From positions 751,001-815,000 of the forward strand of contig JAQIJC010000001.1 of NCBI GenBank assembly GCA_036946405.1: a stretch of 64,000 nucleotides of DNA. Direction: 5' to 3'. Below, in pieces: positions 9,077 through 16,835 of this stretch. The position numbers and the translations under genes are program-made. The DNA comes from Sphingomonas phyllosphaerae (GTDB taxonomy: Bacteria > Pseudomonadota > Alphaproteobacteria > Sphingomonadales > Sphingomonadaceae). Under the pieces are notes generated by a model, which was not told the DNA's origin, made no database searches, and saw only the letters and a program-made list of their open reading frames with translations. Every line of letters begins with the position of its first letter. The first letter of the stretch is position 1.

Positions 9077-9162
9077 CGTCGCCCCGGACTTGATCGGGGC
9101 ACCGCTCTCTTTGCGAGCGATCGAATTGGAAGCGGGGTCCCGGATCACGTCCGGGACGACGC
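9077..9162. repeat. Palindromic repeat, family A, copy 2
   Basis: Outer arms CGTCGCCCCGGACTTGATC and GATCACGTCCGGGACGACG. The inner part carries its own inverted TTCGATCG-like arms. It lies downstream of the cyclotransferase gene. Confidence 0.85.
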
Positions 9163-9203
9163 GTGGGAGACACAAGGGGTCTTTCCGGATCGCGCCGGGT
9201 CGA

Positions 9204-9338
9204 TCACCGTATCAGCAATTCCCCGACATAGACCACCGCATCCGCGGCAAGCTGTGCGCCAAGTACCGCGGCGGTGAACATCGCCGCCAGCCCGGCGGCG
9301 ACCATGCCGTGATGGCCGGCGTTCCTGATCCTCAACAT
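9204..9338 (-). CDS. Possible 44-residue small membrane protein
   Basis: A short open frame reading MLRIRNAGHHGMVAAGLAAM and continuing through a hydrophobic stretch to VYVGELLIR. The ATG is seven bases downstream of a strong Shine-Dalgarno sequence (GGAGAGG), which is the main reason to believe it. A single membrane-spanning helix can be drawn from about residue 12 to 36. It lies on the same strand as amtB but beyond a terminator, so it would need its own promoter. No family is recognised. Confidence 0.45.
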   Translation of the reverse strand: MLRIRNAGHHGMVAAGLAAMFTAAVLGAQLAADAVVYVGELLIR

Positions 9339-9448
9339 GACCCATCCTCTCCTTCTCGGAGCCGGGGTCTCGTTGGTACGGGATCGCCCGACGCCGGATA
9401 CTTATATAGCGCGTCCGTCGCCGTACGTCATCTTGCAGCGCAGCACGC

Positions 9449-9483
9449 AAAAAAGGGCCCGGTCGCGTTACCGCGCCGGGCCT
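9449..9483 (-). terminator. Rho-independent terminator after amtB
   Basis: Read on the minus strand, a GC-rich stem with arms GGCCCGG and CCGGGCC is followed by CTTTTTTG. It lies about 65 bases beyond the amtB stop and closes the glnK-amtB operon. A second perfect 12-bp stem without a T run (arms GCGGGGCGGCGA, at 9515-9541) lies directly after the amtB stop and may protect the mRNA end. Confidence 0.8.
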
Positions 9484-9548
9484 TCAGGTGTCGTCCGCAG
9501 GAGGAACATCGGTGGCGGGGCGGCGACCGTCGCCGCCCCGCGAACTCG

Positions 9549-10973
9549 TCAGTAATTGTAGGCGCGTTCGCCATGCTCGTTGATGTCGAGACCCTCGACC
9601 TCGACCTCGAGCGAGGGACGCAGCCCCATCGTCGCCTTGATGCCGTAGAACAGCACCGCCGAGACGCCGCCCGACAGCACCAGCGTCAGCACGACTGCCT
9701 TGATCTGCGTGATGACCTGCGCGGCCATGTCATACTTGCCGGCGACCGACGGGAAGCTGGTGTAGTCGATGAAGCCCTGACCGCCGAGCGACGGGTCGGC
9801 GACGATCCCGGTCGCGATCGCGCCGATGATCCCGCCGACGCAGTGCACGCCGAACACGTCGAGCGTATCGTCATAGCCGAGCTTGTTCTTCACCGTGGTG
9901 ACGAAGAAGAAGCACACCGCGCTGGCGACGAAGCCGAGGATGATCGAGGTCATCGGTGCGGCGAAGCCCGCGGCCGGAGTGATCGCGACGAGGCCGGCGA
10001 CCGCCCCCGACACGCCGCCCAGCAGCGACGGCTTCTTGTGGACGATTTGCTCGATCACCGCCCAGGCGACCGCCGCGGCGGCGGTGGCGACGAAGGTGTT
10101 GACGAACGCCAGCGCCGCGCCGCCATTGGCTTCGAGGTTGGAGCCGGCGTTGAACCCGAACCAGCCGACCCACAGCAGCGAGGCGCCGATCATCGTCATG
10201 GTCAGCGAGTGCGGCGGCATCGGCTCCGACTTGTAGCCATGACGCTTGCCGATGATGAGGCAGCCGACCAGCCCTGCGATGCCGGCGTTGATGTGCACCA
10301 CCGTGCCGCCCGCGAAGTCAAGCGCGCCCCAGCCGTACAGCAGCCCGGCGTCGGTCGGCGCGTCGGCGAGGAAGTCCGGACCCGCCCAGTACCAGACCAT
10401 GTGCGCCATCGGGAAATAGACGATCGTCAGCCACAGGACGACGAACACCAGCAGCGGGGTGAACTTCACCCGCTCGGCGAACGCGCCGACGATCAGCGCG
10501 GGCGTGATGCACGCGAAGGTCATCTGGAAGGCGATGAACGCATATTCGGGCACGTAGACGTTGTTCGAGAAGGTCGCCGCGACCGAGGTCGGCCCGACGC
10601 CGGCGAGGAACGCCTTCGACAGCCCGCCGACGAACGCGTTACCGCCGGTGAAGGCGAGGCTGTATCCCCAGCACACCCACACGAGGCTGGCGACCGAAAC
10701 GATCATGAACACCTGCATCAGCACGCTGAGCATGTTCTTGGTGCGCACCAGCCCGCCGTAGAACAGCGCAAGGCCGGGGATCGACATCATCAGCACCAGC
10801 GCCGCCGAGATCAGCAGCCACGAGGTGTCACCCTTGTTGATCATCGCGACGGCGGCTTCGGCACCGGGCGCGCGGACCGGGCCGGCAGCGCCCTGCGCCC
10901 ACGCCGGCGCCGTGGTGAGCAACGTGGCGGCCAGTGCCCCCGCGCCGCCCGCAATCTTTCTGGAAAGCGTCAT
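9549..10973 (-). CDS. amtB: Ammonium transporter AmtB
   Basis: A 474-residue Amt/Mep/Rh-family channel that conducts ammonia across the inner membrane. It has a cleavable signal (ending about APAWAQ), a short periplasmic Pro/Ala segment, then 11 predicted helices. Family landmarks include LFYGGLVRTKNMLSV and the two pore-histidine regions VVHINAGIAGLVG and DVFGVHCVGGIIGAIATG. The ATG complementary to 10971-10973 follows a G-rich ribosome site. It lies 11 bases downstream of glnK in the classical glnK-amtB operon; GlnK blocks the channel when nitrogen is plentiful. Confidence 0.96.
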   Translation of the reverse strand: MTLSRKIAGGAGALAATLLTTAPAWAQGAAGPVRAPGAEAAVAMINKGDTSWLLISAALVLMMSIPGLALFYGGLVRTKNMLSVLMQVFMIVSVASLVWVCWGYSLAFTGGNAFVGGLSKAFLAGVGPTSVAATFSNNVYVPEYAFIAFQMTFACITPALIVGAFAERVKFTPLLVFVVLWLTIVYFPMAHMVWYWAGPDFLADAPTDAGLLYGWGALDFAGGTVVHINAGIAGLVGCLIIGKRHGYKSEPMPPHSLTMTMIGASLLWVGWFGFNAGSNLEANGGAALAFVNTFVATAAAAVAWAVIEQIVHKKPSLLGGVSGAVAGLVAITPAAGFAAPMTSIILGFVASAVCFFFVTTVKNKLGYDDTLDVFGVHCVGGIIGAIATGIVADPSLGGQGFIDYTSFPSVAGKYDMAAQVITQIKAVVLTLVLSGGVSAVLFYGIKATMGLRPSLEVEVEGLDINEHGERAYNY

Positions 10974-10984
10974 CGGTCCCCCCA

Positions 10985-11323
10985 TCACAATGCCGTGTCG
11001 TCGGTTTCGCCGGTGCGGATCCGCACCGCCTGTCCGACATCGAGCACGAAGATCTTGCCGTCACCGATCGCGCCGGTGTTGGCGGCGGCCTGGATCGCCT
11101 CGACCACGCGGTCGGCGATGTCGCTGGCGCATACGACCTCGATCTTGATCTTGGGCACCATGTTGGTGCTGTATTCGGCGCCGCGGTAGATTTCGGTCTG
11201 GCCCTTCTGGCGACCGAACCCCTTCACCTCCGACACCGTCATCCCGGCCACGCCGACGGTGGTGAGCGCTTCGCGCACCTCGTCGAGCTTGAACGGTTTG
11301 ATGATGGCTATGACCAGCTTCAT
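10985..11323 (-). CDS. glnK: Nitrogen regulatory protein PII
   Basis: A 112-residue PII signal protein, the standard length. The T-loop GRQKGQTEIYRGAEY carries the tyrosine at residue 51 that is uridylylated by GlnD, and the nucleotide-binding loop GDGKIFV is present. It senses ATP/ADP and 2-oxoglutarate and binds AmtB. The pairing with amtB supports glnK over glnB. The ATG at 11323 is preferred over the adjacent in-frame GTG at 11326, because it gives the family length and sits after AAAGGGGG. Confidence 0.95.
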   Translation of the reverse strand: MKLVIAIIKPFKLDEVREALTTVGVAGMTVSEVKGFGRQKGQTEIYRGAEYSTNMVPKIKIEVVCASDIADRVVEAIQAAANTGAIGDGKIFVLDVGQAVRIRTGETDDTAL

Positions 11324-11359
11324 CACGCCCCCTTTGCGTTTGTCCCGTGCGGAAGCTTC

Positions 11360-11375
11360 GCAAGCAGCGTGCCAA
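11360..11375 (-). promoter_or_regulatory. Sigma-54 promoter of glnK-amtB
   Basis: On the minus strand the sequence TTGGCACG-CTGC-TTGC matches the -24/-12 sigma-54 consensus (YTGGCACG-N4-TTGC). The GC of the -12 element is 37 bases upstream of the glnK ATG. This implies NtrC-dependent activation under nitrogen limitation. No clean NtrC site was found further upstream. Confidence 0.85.
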
Positions 11376-11455
11376 ATGCACGCACAGGGAGGCGGCTGGG
11401 GAGGAGGCGTTAAGCTGTGTTAATAATTGTGCAGCGCGTCACCGCTGCCTGATTT

Positions 11456-11656
11456 TCAGGCAGATCCGGCGATCGCTTGTGCAGCCGCCAAGTCATCCTC
11501 GTCGACCATGACGCGCACCGGGATCAGCAGCCAGCTTCCGTCGGCGATGCTCGCCCCGCTATCGAAGGCGAGCGCGGTGATGCCTTCGGACTCGAGCCGC
11601 GCCACGAGGATGTTGGCGAGGTTGCCGTCGTAGCGACCGAGTTCGACGAGCGCCAT
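11456..11656 (-). CDS. DUF2007 family putative signal-transducing protein
   Basis: A 66-residue protein, MALVELGRYDGNLANILVAR and onward, with the pattern of the small DUF2007 domain (a PII-like alpha/beta fold annotated as putative signal transducer). Its ATG overlaps the stop codon of the upstream flavin-binding protein gene by one base, so the two are translationally coupled. The function is unknown. The C terminus VDEDDLAAAQAIAGSA is acidic, as in relatives. Confidence 0.75.
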   Translation of the reverse strand: MALVELGRYDGNLANILVARLESEGITALAFDSGASIADGSWLLIPVRVMVDEDDLAAAQAIAGSA

Positions 11657-12207
11657 CAGGCGGGCACGCGGGTGGGGCTGCGGACCGGCAGGCCGTCGAT
11701 GCTGTGCGTACGGACGGCATATTTGCCGAAGCGCGTCGCATCGTCGGTGCTCGAGTGATATTTGTTGAGCGTGTCACGCTCGCGCTCGAACGCCATGTGC
11801 GGGACGCCCCAGCCGCATGACGTCTGCACCTCGTCGACCGCGATGACGAAGATCTGTCGCGTGCCGGGCAGCAGCGTGAAATGCGCTGCCAGCGTCGACC
11901 ATTCGTCATCCTGCGGCAGCACCGGGCGGCCATGACCGTAAATGCGGAAGATCAGCGCGGGATTGTCGAAGGCGCAGAACATGATCGTGATCCGCCCGTC
12001 GGCGAGCAGATGCGCGTTGGTTTCGTTACCCGAACCCGCGACATCCAGATAGGCGACGGTCGTGTCGTCGAGGATGCGAAAGCTGTCCATCCCCTTGGGG
12101 CTGAGATTGACGCGTGCGTCTGCCGCAGCGGTGGCGACGAAGAACACCGGCTGCTTCGCGACGAACGCGCGATGCTCGGCGGTGAGGGCGGGGAAGAACT
12201 TGGCCAT
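11656..12207 (-). CDS. Pyridoxamine 5'-phosphate oxidase-like flavin-binding protein
   Basis: A 183-residue split beta-barrel protein of the PNPOx-like family. Typical segments are FFVATAAADARVNLSPKGMD near the N terminus, VAYLDVAGSGNETNAHL and ITIMFCAFDNPALIFRIYG. Relatives bind FMN or F420, but the substrate is not predictable and true PNPOx activity is unlikely without the canonical C-terminal motif. The start is the ATG complementary to 12205-12207. It is divergent from ccdAB with only 49 bases between the start codons, so the two promoters must overlap. Confidence 0.8.
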   Translation of the reverse strand: MAKFFPALTAEHRAFVAKQPVFFVATAAADARVNLSPKGMDSFRILDDTTVAYLDVAGSGNETNAHLLADGRITIMFCAFDNPALIFRIYGHGRPVLPQDDEWSTLAAHFTLLPGTRQIFVIAVDEVQTSCGWGVPHMAFERERDTLNKYHSSTDDATRFGKYAVRTHSIDGLPVRSPTRVPA

Positions 12208-12221
12208 CGGACGGCTCCGCG

Positions 12222-12250
12222 TTGACGCGCATGGATGGTGCGCATAGCTT
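12222..12250 (+). promoter_or_regulatory. Promoter of ccdAB, possibly giving a leaderless mRNA
   Basis: TTGACG at 12222-12227, a 17-base spacer and TAGCTT at 12245-12250 form a good sigma-70-type promoter. Initiation six to eight bases after the -10 element would fall at or next to the ccdA ATG at 12257, and no Shine-Dalgarno sequence precedes that ATG. The mRNA may therefore be leaderless. Confidence 0.6.
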
Positions 12251-12256
12251 GTGAGC

Positions 12257-12502
12257 ATGAAACACGATCCGATCGCGTCCGGCAAGCGGAAGTCCGTCAA
12301 TCTGTCGCTCGACACCGGCGTGGTGGCGTTCGCGCGCGCGCACGGCTTGAACCTGTCGCAGATCAGCGAGGCAGCGTTGAAGAGTGCAGCAAGTGCCGAG
12401 CGAAACCGACGCTGGGCGGAAGAAAACCGCGACTGGATCGAAGCGAACAACAAATGGGTGGAGGAAAACGGCCTACCGCTCGAAAAATACCGGCTGTTTT
12501 GA
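12257..12502 (+). CDS. ccdA: Antitoxin CcdA
   Basis: An 81-residue type II antitoxin. The N-terminal part (KRKSVNLSLDTGVVAFARAH, then GLNLSQISEAAL) is a ribbon-helix-helix DNA-binding domain that should repress its own operon. The C-terminal part (RRWAEENRDWIEANNKWVEE, then NGLPLEKYRLF) is the Glu/Trp-rich tail that wraps the toxin in this family. Its stop is followed immediately by the ccdB ATG (TGAATG). A GTG at 12251 is an alternative start. Antitoxins of this type are unstable and must be made continually. Confidence 0.9.
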   Translation: MKHDPIASGKRKSVNLSLDTGVVAFARAHGLNLSQISEAALKSAASAERNRRWAEENRDWIEANNKWVEENGLPLEKYRLF

Positions 12503-12802
12503 ATGGCCAAGTTCGATGTCTACCCGTCACCCGAGGGCGGCTATTGGCTCGACTGTCAATCCGATACGCTCTCGATGCTCAACAGCCGCTTCGTGGTGCC
12601 GCTGGCGGATCGGGAGCATGATCTTGCGTTCGCCGACCGTCGGCTGAACCCCGAGTTCGAGATTGCCGGGGAGAAAGTGGTCATGCTGACTCATTTTGCG
12701 GCAGCGATACCGGCAAGCCTGCTGCGATCACCGATCGCCTCGCTGATCGACCAGGAATATGCGGTCGGCATCGCGCTCGATATGTTGATCTCGGGATTCT
12801 AG
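12503..12802 (+). CDS. ccdB: Toxin CcdB (DNA gyrase poison)
   Basis: A 99-residue CcdB-fold toxin, close to the 101 residues of the F-plasmid protein. It starts MAKFDVYPSPEGGYWLDCQS and ends ALDMLISGF. In the F-plasmid toxin the last three residues (Trp-Gly-Ile) contact gyrase; here they are Ser-Gly-Phe, so activity against GyrA is plausible but not certain. It is co-translated with ccdA. Its TAG stop overlaps the stop codon of the convergent tldD gene, the shared bases being CTAG at 12799-12802. Confidence 0.88.
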   Translation: MAKFDVYPSPEGGYWLDCQSDTLSMLNSRFVVPLADREHDLAFADRRLNPEFEIAGEKVVMLTHFAAAIPASLLRSPIASLIDQEYAVGIALDMLISGF

Positions 12803-14214
12803 GCCGTCCCGCCCACCGTCAGCCCGTCGATCAGCAGCGACGGCTGCCCGACCCCCGCGGGCACGCTCTGCCCGCCCTTGCCGCACACGCCGATCCCCTG
12901 GTCGAGCGCGAAGTCGTGGCCGACGCCCAGCACCTTGGTCAGCACGCTCGGCCCGTCGCCGATCAGCGTCGCGCCCTTGATCGGCGCACCGAGCCTGCCG
13001 TCCTCGATCCGGTACGCCTCGGTGCACGAGAAGGTGAACTTGCCCGAGACGATATCGACCTGACCGCCACCGAACGACTTGGCGAAGATGCCCTTCTTCA
13101 CGCGGCTCAGCAGCTCGGCGGGATCGTCGCGGCCGGCCTTCATGAACGTGTTGGTCATCCGCGGCATCGGCGCGTGCGCGAAACTCTCGCGCCGCCCGTT
13201 GCCCGTCGGCGCGACCCCCATCAGCCGCGCGTTTAGCCGGTCCTGCATATAGCCCTTGAGGATGCCGTCCTCGATCAGGATCGTCTCGGAGGTCGGCGTG
13301 CCCTCGTCGTCGATCGTCAGCGAGCCGCGCCGGTCGGCGATGCTGCCGTCATCGACGATCGTCACGCCGGGTGCCGCGACGCGCTCGCCGATCCGCCCGG
13401 AGAAGGCCGACGTCCCCTTGCGGTTGAAATCGCCTTCCAGCCCGTGGCCGATTGCCTCGTGGAGCAGCACGCCGGGCCAACCATTTCCCAGCAGCACCGT
13501 CATCTCGCCGGCCGGCGCATCGACCGCCTCGAGGTTGACCAGCGCCTGCGCCAGCGCCTCGTCGATCGCGCGGTTCCACATGTCGGGCGCCATGACGCGG
13601 TCGTAGAGGTAACGTCCGCCGACCCCGAACGACCCGGTCTCGCGCCGCCCGTTCGCCTCGGCGACGATCGAGACGTTGAGCCGCACCAGCGGGCGGACGT
13701 CGGTGGCGACGAAGCCGTCGGCGCGGACGATCTCGACCACGCTCCAGGTCCCCGACAGCCCGACCGATACCTGTGCCACACGCGGATCGCGCGCGCGGGC
13801 GGCGGCGTCGATCGTCTGGCACAGGTTCACCTTGTCCGCGAACGGCACCAAATCGAGCGGATCGGCATCCGTATAAAGGCGGTGGTTGGTGCGCGCCGGC
13901 GCGGCCGCCTTCGCGGCGGTGGAGGGGTCGATCAGCGCCATCGTCTCGCCCGCGCGACGGATCGCGGCCTCGCTCAGCTCATTGGCGTGCGCGAAGGCGG
14001 TCATCTCGCCCGACACCGCGCGCAGGCCGAAGCCGGCAGTGGTGTCGTAGCTGGCGGTCTTCAGCCGCCCGTCGTCGAACCCGAACGCCTCCGCCTTGCG
14101 ATATTGCAGGAACAGCTCGCCGTCATCGGCGCGTGCCAGCACATCGGAGGTAACGCGCTGTGCGGTCGCGGGATCGAGCGTGTCGCGGTACAGGAAGGAG
14201 CGGGGATCGGTCAT
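12799..14214 (-). CDS. tldD: Metalloprotease TldD
   Basis: A 471-residue TldD subunit of the TldD/TldE (PmbA) metalloprotease. The zinc-binding HExxxH motif appears in GVLLHEAIGHGLEGDF at about residues 240-255. The downstream glycine-rich region and the C-terminal ending GVGQPSLLIDGLTVGGTA match the family. TldE is not in the window. In E. coli the TldD/TldE pair processes microcin B17 and has been linked to CcdA degradation and tolerance of CcdB (LetD), so the convergent ccdAB next door is striking. The start is the ATG complementary to 14212-14214. Confidence 0.95.
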   Translation of the reverse strand: MTDPRSFLYRDTLDPATAQRVTSDVLARADDGELFLQYRKAEAFGFDDGRLKTASYDTTAGFGLRAVSGEMTAFAHANELSEAAIRRAGETMALIDPSTAAKAAAPARTNHRLYTDADPLDLVPFADKVNLCQTIDAAARARDPRVAQVSVGLSGTWSVVEIVRADGFVATDVRPLVRLNVSIVAEANGRRETGSFGVGGRYLYDRVMAPDMWNRAIDEALAQALVNLEAVDAPAGEMTVLLGNGWPGVLLHEAIGHGLEGDFNRKGTSAFSGRIGERVAAPGVTIVDDGSIADRRGSLTIDDEGTPTSETILIEDGILKGYMQDRLNARLMGVAPTGNGRRESFAHAPMPRMTNTFMKAGRDDPAELLSRVKKGIFAKSFGGGQVDIVSGKFTFSCTEAYRIEDGRLGAPIKGATLIGDGPSVLTKVLGVGHDFALDQGIGVCGKGGQSVPAGVGQPSLLIDGLTVGGTA

Positions 14215-14249
14215 CGCGCCAAGATAGGCGCAGCTAGCCCCCAACGCCA

Positions 14250-14486
14250 CTATTGCGGGCTGGCGCCCTCGGAAATGTCGGGCAGCTTGCTGTGATCGAC
14301 GCCGTCCGCCGGCCCGCCGATCAGCACGAAGCGGCGGTCGCAATAGCCGCAGTCGACATAGCCATGCTCGTCGATCTGCAACCACACGCGCGGATGGCCG
14401 AGCGCCGCGCCGCCGGGAATATCGGTCGCGCCGTCGCAGGCGACGCGGGCGGAAGAGGTGCGGACGAGTTCGGACGGCGGGCGCAT
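14250..14486 (-). CDS. Zinc-finger domain protein (zf-CHCC, NDUFS6-like)
   Basis: A 78-residue protein with the Cys-His-Cys-Cys zinc site of the zf-CHCC family: Cys in RVACDG, His in GHPRVWLQI, and the pair in VDCGYCDRRFVL. Relatives are the mitochondrial complex I subunit NDUFS6 and many small alphaproteobacterial proteins. A link to respiratory complex I assembly is possible. It is upstream of and co-directional with tldD with a 35-base gap, so the two may be co-transcribed. Confidence 0.85.
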   Translation of the reverse strand: MRPPSELVRTSSARVACDGATDIPGGAALGHPRVWLQIDEHGYVDCGYCDRRFVLIGGPADGVDHSKLPDISEGASPQ

Positions 14487-14568
14487 GGGCAGGCGATTAG
14501 CAAGGCGGGGGCGGCGAAACAATCCTCACGTTATTGGCTTCCGCGCCCCGTGCGCCTATCGCCGCGCC

Positions 14569-15510
14569 ATGACCGAAGCAGCGATCTCGATCCGCGACCT
14601 GTGCAAGACCTACGCCGGGGTGAAGGGCGGCGCGCCCAAGCGCGCGCTGGACGGCGTGACCTTCGACGTGCCGCGCGGCAGCATCTTCGGGCTGCTCGGC
14701 CCGAACGGCGCGGGCAAGTCGACGCTCATCAACATCCTCGCCGGCCTGGTCAACAAGACCAGCGGCGCGGCGTCGATCTGGGGCTTCGACATCGACGAGC
14801 ACCCGCGCAACGCCAAGGCGTCGATCGGGATCGTCAATCAGGAGATCCTGTTCGATCCGTTCTTCACGCCCGTTGAGACGCTGGAGATTCAGGCCGGGCT
14901 GTACGGCGTGCCCAAGAAGGAGCGCCGCAGCATGGAGCTGCTCCGCGCGGTGCATCTGGAGGACAAGGCCAACGCTTACGCGCGCACGCTGTCGGGCGGC
15001 ATGAAGCGGCGGCTGATGGTTGCCAAGGCGATGGTCCATTCGCCGCCGGTGCTGGTGCTCGACGAGCCGACCGCCGGGGTCGACATCGAGCTGCGCCAGC
15101 AACTCTGGACTTATGTCCGCAGCCTCAACGATGCCGGGGTGACGGTGGTGCTGACCACGCATTACCTCGAGGAGGCCGAGGAATTGTGCGACCGGATCGC
15201 GATCATCAACCACGGCCGGGTCATCGCCAACTCGCCGACCGCCGAACTGCTCGGCAAGGCGCAGGAGAAGATCGTCGCGGTGACCGTCGACCGCGACGTC
15301 GCGGCGCTGCCCGATAACGACTGTTTCGGGAAGGTCGCGCTGAAGGGCACGCGGACGCTCGAGATCACCTATGCCAAAGACCGCGTCAATGCAGGCGAGG
15401 TGCTGGGGGCGATCCAGCGCGATGGCTATGGAATCGTCGACGTCAGCACCAAGGAAGCCGATCTGGAGGACGTGTTCCTCAACCTGACGCGGGCGGCCAA
15501 CGCGCGGTAA
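14569..15510 (+). CDS. ABC transporter ATP-binding protein
   Basis: A 313-residue nucleotide-binding subunit of a type-2 (ABCA/NodI/DrrA-like) exporter. It has Walker A GPNGAGKST, the Q-loop VNQEILFD, the signature LSGGMKRRL, Walker B VLVLDEPTAGVD and the switch histidine in LTTHYLEEAEEL. The C-terminal 80 residues resemble the regulatory extension of this group. No permease gene follows; a family A repeat comes next, so the partner must be encoded elsewhere or the protein works alone. The substrate is unknown. Confidence 0.9.
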   Translation: MTEAAISIRDLCKTYAGVKGGAPKRALDGVTFDVPRGSIFGLLGPNGAGKSTLINILAGLVNKTSGAASIWGFDIDEHPRNAKASIGIVNQEILFDPFFTPVETLEIQAGLYGVPKKERRSMELLRAVHLEDKANAYARTLSGGMKRRLMVAKAMVHSPPVLVLDEPTAGVDIELRQQLWTYVRSLNDAGVTVVLTTHYLEEAEELCDRIAIINHGRVIANSPTAELLGKAQEKIVAVTVDRDVAALPDNDCFGKVALKGTRTLEITYAKDRVNAGEVLGAIQRDGYGIVDVSTKEADLEDVFLNLTRAANAR

Positions 15511-15536
15511 GCGCCACGCGGGTCTCGAATATCGGT

Positions 15537-15619
15537 CGTCACCCCGGACTTGATCCGGGGCCCCGCTTCTTCTTCGATCGAGGGCAAGAGCGGGACCCCG
15601 GATCAAGTCCGGGGTGACG
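15537..15619. repeat. Palindromic repeat, family A, copy 3
   Basis: A nearly perfect palindrome: CGTCACCCCGGACTTGATCC on the left and GGATCAAGTCCGGGGTGACG on the right, with inner CCCCGCT/AGCGGGA arms. It follows the ABC ATPase gene and may stabilise or terminate its mRNA. Confidence 0.9.
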
Positions 15620-15706
15620 TAGGAGGGTGTTCGACCTTGGTCGTAAGCCGTTGTTGCGGCTCCGCTATCCTGCGATATCCCTTCGCGAACGCAGTGGAGG
15701 GCACCG

Positions 15707-16636
15707 GTGAACATCATCCTGTTGGCGGCAGCGATCGCGCAGGTCGCGGCGCCCGCGCCCTCTCCGGTCGAGCAGGCGCGTGCGATCGTCGGCGACGCGC
15801 CCGCCACACCGCAGACGCTGGTCCTTACCGATGCCCCCAAACCGACCGGCCCCGCACGCGCCTTGTTCAACGGCCGCGACCTGTCCGGCTGGCAGCCATG
15901 GCTCGGCTATCCCGATCCATCGGTCACCTACCGCGACAAGCCCGCCGCGACCCCGATCGGCCGTTCGCGCTCGACGGGCGGCGACTTCGCGGTCAGACCG
16001 ATCGACGGCAAGCCGGCCATATGGGTCAAGGGCGAGACATGGGGCGCGCTGGTCCATGACGCCGACCTGCGCGACTATCACCTGCGGCTCGAATATCGCT
16101 GGGGCGACAGGCGCTGGGCACCGCGTGCGGACCAGCCGCCCAATAACGGCCTGCTCTATCACACGCATGGCGAACCCGGCACGGTGTTCGGGACGTGGCA
16201 ACCCTCCGTCGAGTTCGAGATCATGACCGGCTCGACCGGCATGGCGGTCGCGGTCGGCCGCGACGTGCGCATCCGTACCACCGCCGCGCTCGACCCGTCA
16301 CTGATCTCGCCGCCGGTCCGCTATCGCATGGGCGGCAAGCCGGTCGAGATCGTCAACGGCTCACTGATCTGGAACGTCGAGAACGCCCGCGATGCCGAAC
16401 GGCCGGAATGGCAGTGGAACGTGCTCGACCTCTACGTGCTCGGGGATCGCGCGGTGCATGTCGTCAACGGCGTGCCGGTGATGCTCGTCGAAGGGCTGGC
16501 GACGGTCGGCGCCGGCGGCGTGCGCACCCCGCTGACGCATGGGCACGTCCAATTGCAGTCGGAGGGCGCGGAGACGTGGTTCCGCAGCGTCACCGTCGAG
16601 CCGATCGACCGGCTGCCGACGGTGGTGGCGCGCTGA
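15707..16636 (+). CDS. DUF1080 (3-keto-disaccharide hydrolase-type) secreted protein
   Basis: A 309-residue exported protein. A short signal (MNIILLAAAIAQVAAPAP) precedes a concanavalin-like DUF1080 domain recognised by FNGRDLSGWQPWLG near residue 55, PPNNGLLYHT near 145 and WNVLDLYVLGDRAVHVVNG near 240. Members of this family cleave or modify keto-glucosides in the periplasm, but activity varies. The GTG start at 15707 lies six bases after GTGGAGG. A repeat on each side isolates it from its neighbours. Confidence 0.8.
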   Translation: MNIILLAAAIAQVAAPAPSPVEQARAIVGDAPATPQTLVLTDAPKPTGPARALFNGRDLSGWQPWLGYPDPSVTYRDKPAATPIGRSRSTGGDFAVRPIDGKPAIWVKGETWGALVHDADLRDYHLRLEYRWGDRRWAPRADQPPNNGLLYHTHGEPGTVFGTWQPSVEFEIMTGSTGMAVAVGRDVRIRTTAALDPSLISPPVRYRMGGKPVEIVNGSLIWNVENARDAERPEWQWNVLDLYVLGDRAVHVVNGVPVMLVEGLATVGAGGVRTPLTHGHVQLQSEGAETWFRSVTVEPIDRLPTVVAR

Positions 16637-16654
16637 CCCCACCCCGCCACCAAC

Positions 16655-16748
16655 CGTCATCCCCGCGCAGGCGGGGATCCAGAACCGCCGACGTCGCGGT
16701 TCACTCGAAGACCTGCGCGTCTGGATTCCCGCCTGCGCGGGAATGACG
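16655..16748. repeat. Palindromic repeat, family B
   Basis: Arms CGTCATCCCCGCGCAGGCGG and CCGCCTGCGCGGGAATGACG, with inner ATCCAGA/TCTGGAT arms. It lies just after the DUF1080 gene; related copies are at 315-574 and 19870-19964. Confidence 0.9.
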
Positions 16749-16835
16749 AAGCAAATGCGTCCACAACATGGGCTGTCCCTCACGCCCCGATCTATGCCAC
16801 ATGATCGTCATGTACCCCGTGACCGCCGCAACAAC

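Noticed and set aside
9090..11189. A 699-codon open frame on the plus strand, antisense to amtB and glnK
   Set aside because: It is rich in Arg, Asp, His and Gly as expected from the antisense of a GC-rich gene, and has no recognisable domain. The minus-strand genes are certain.
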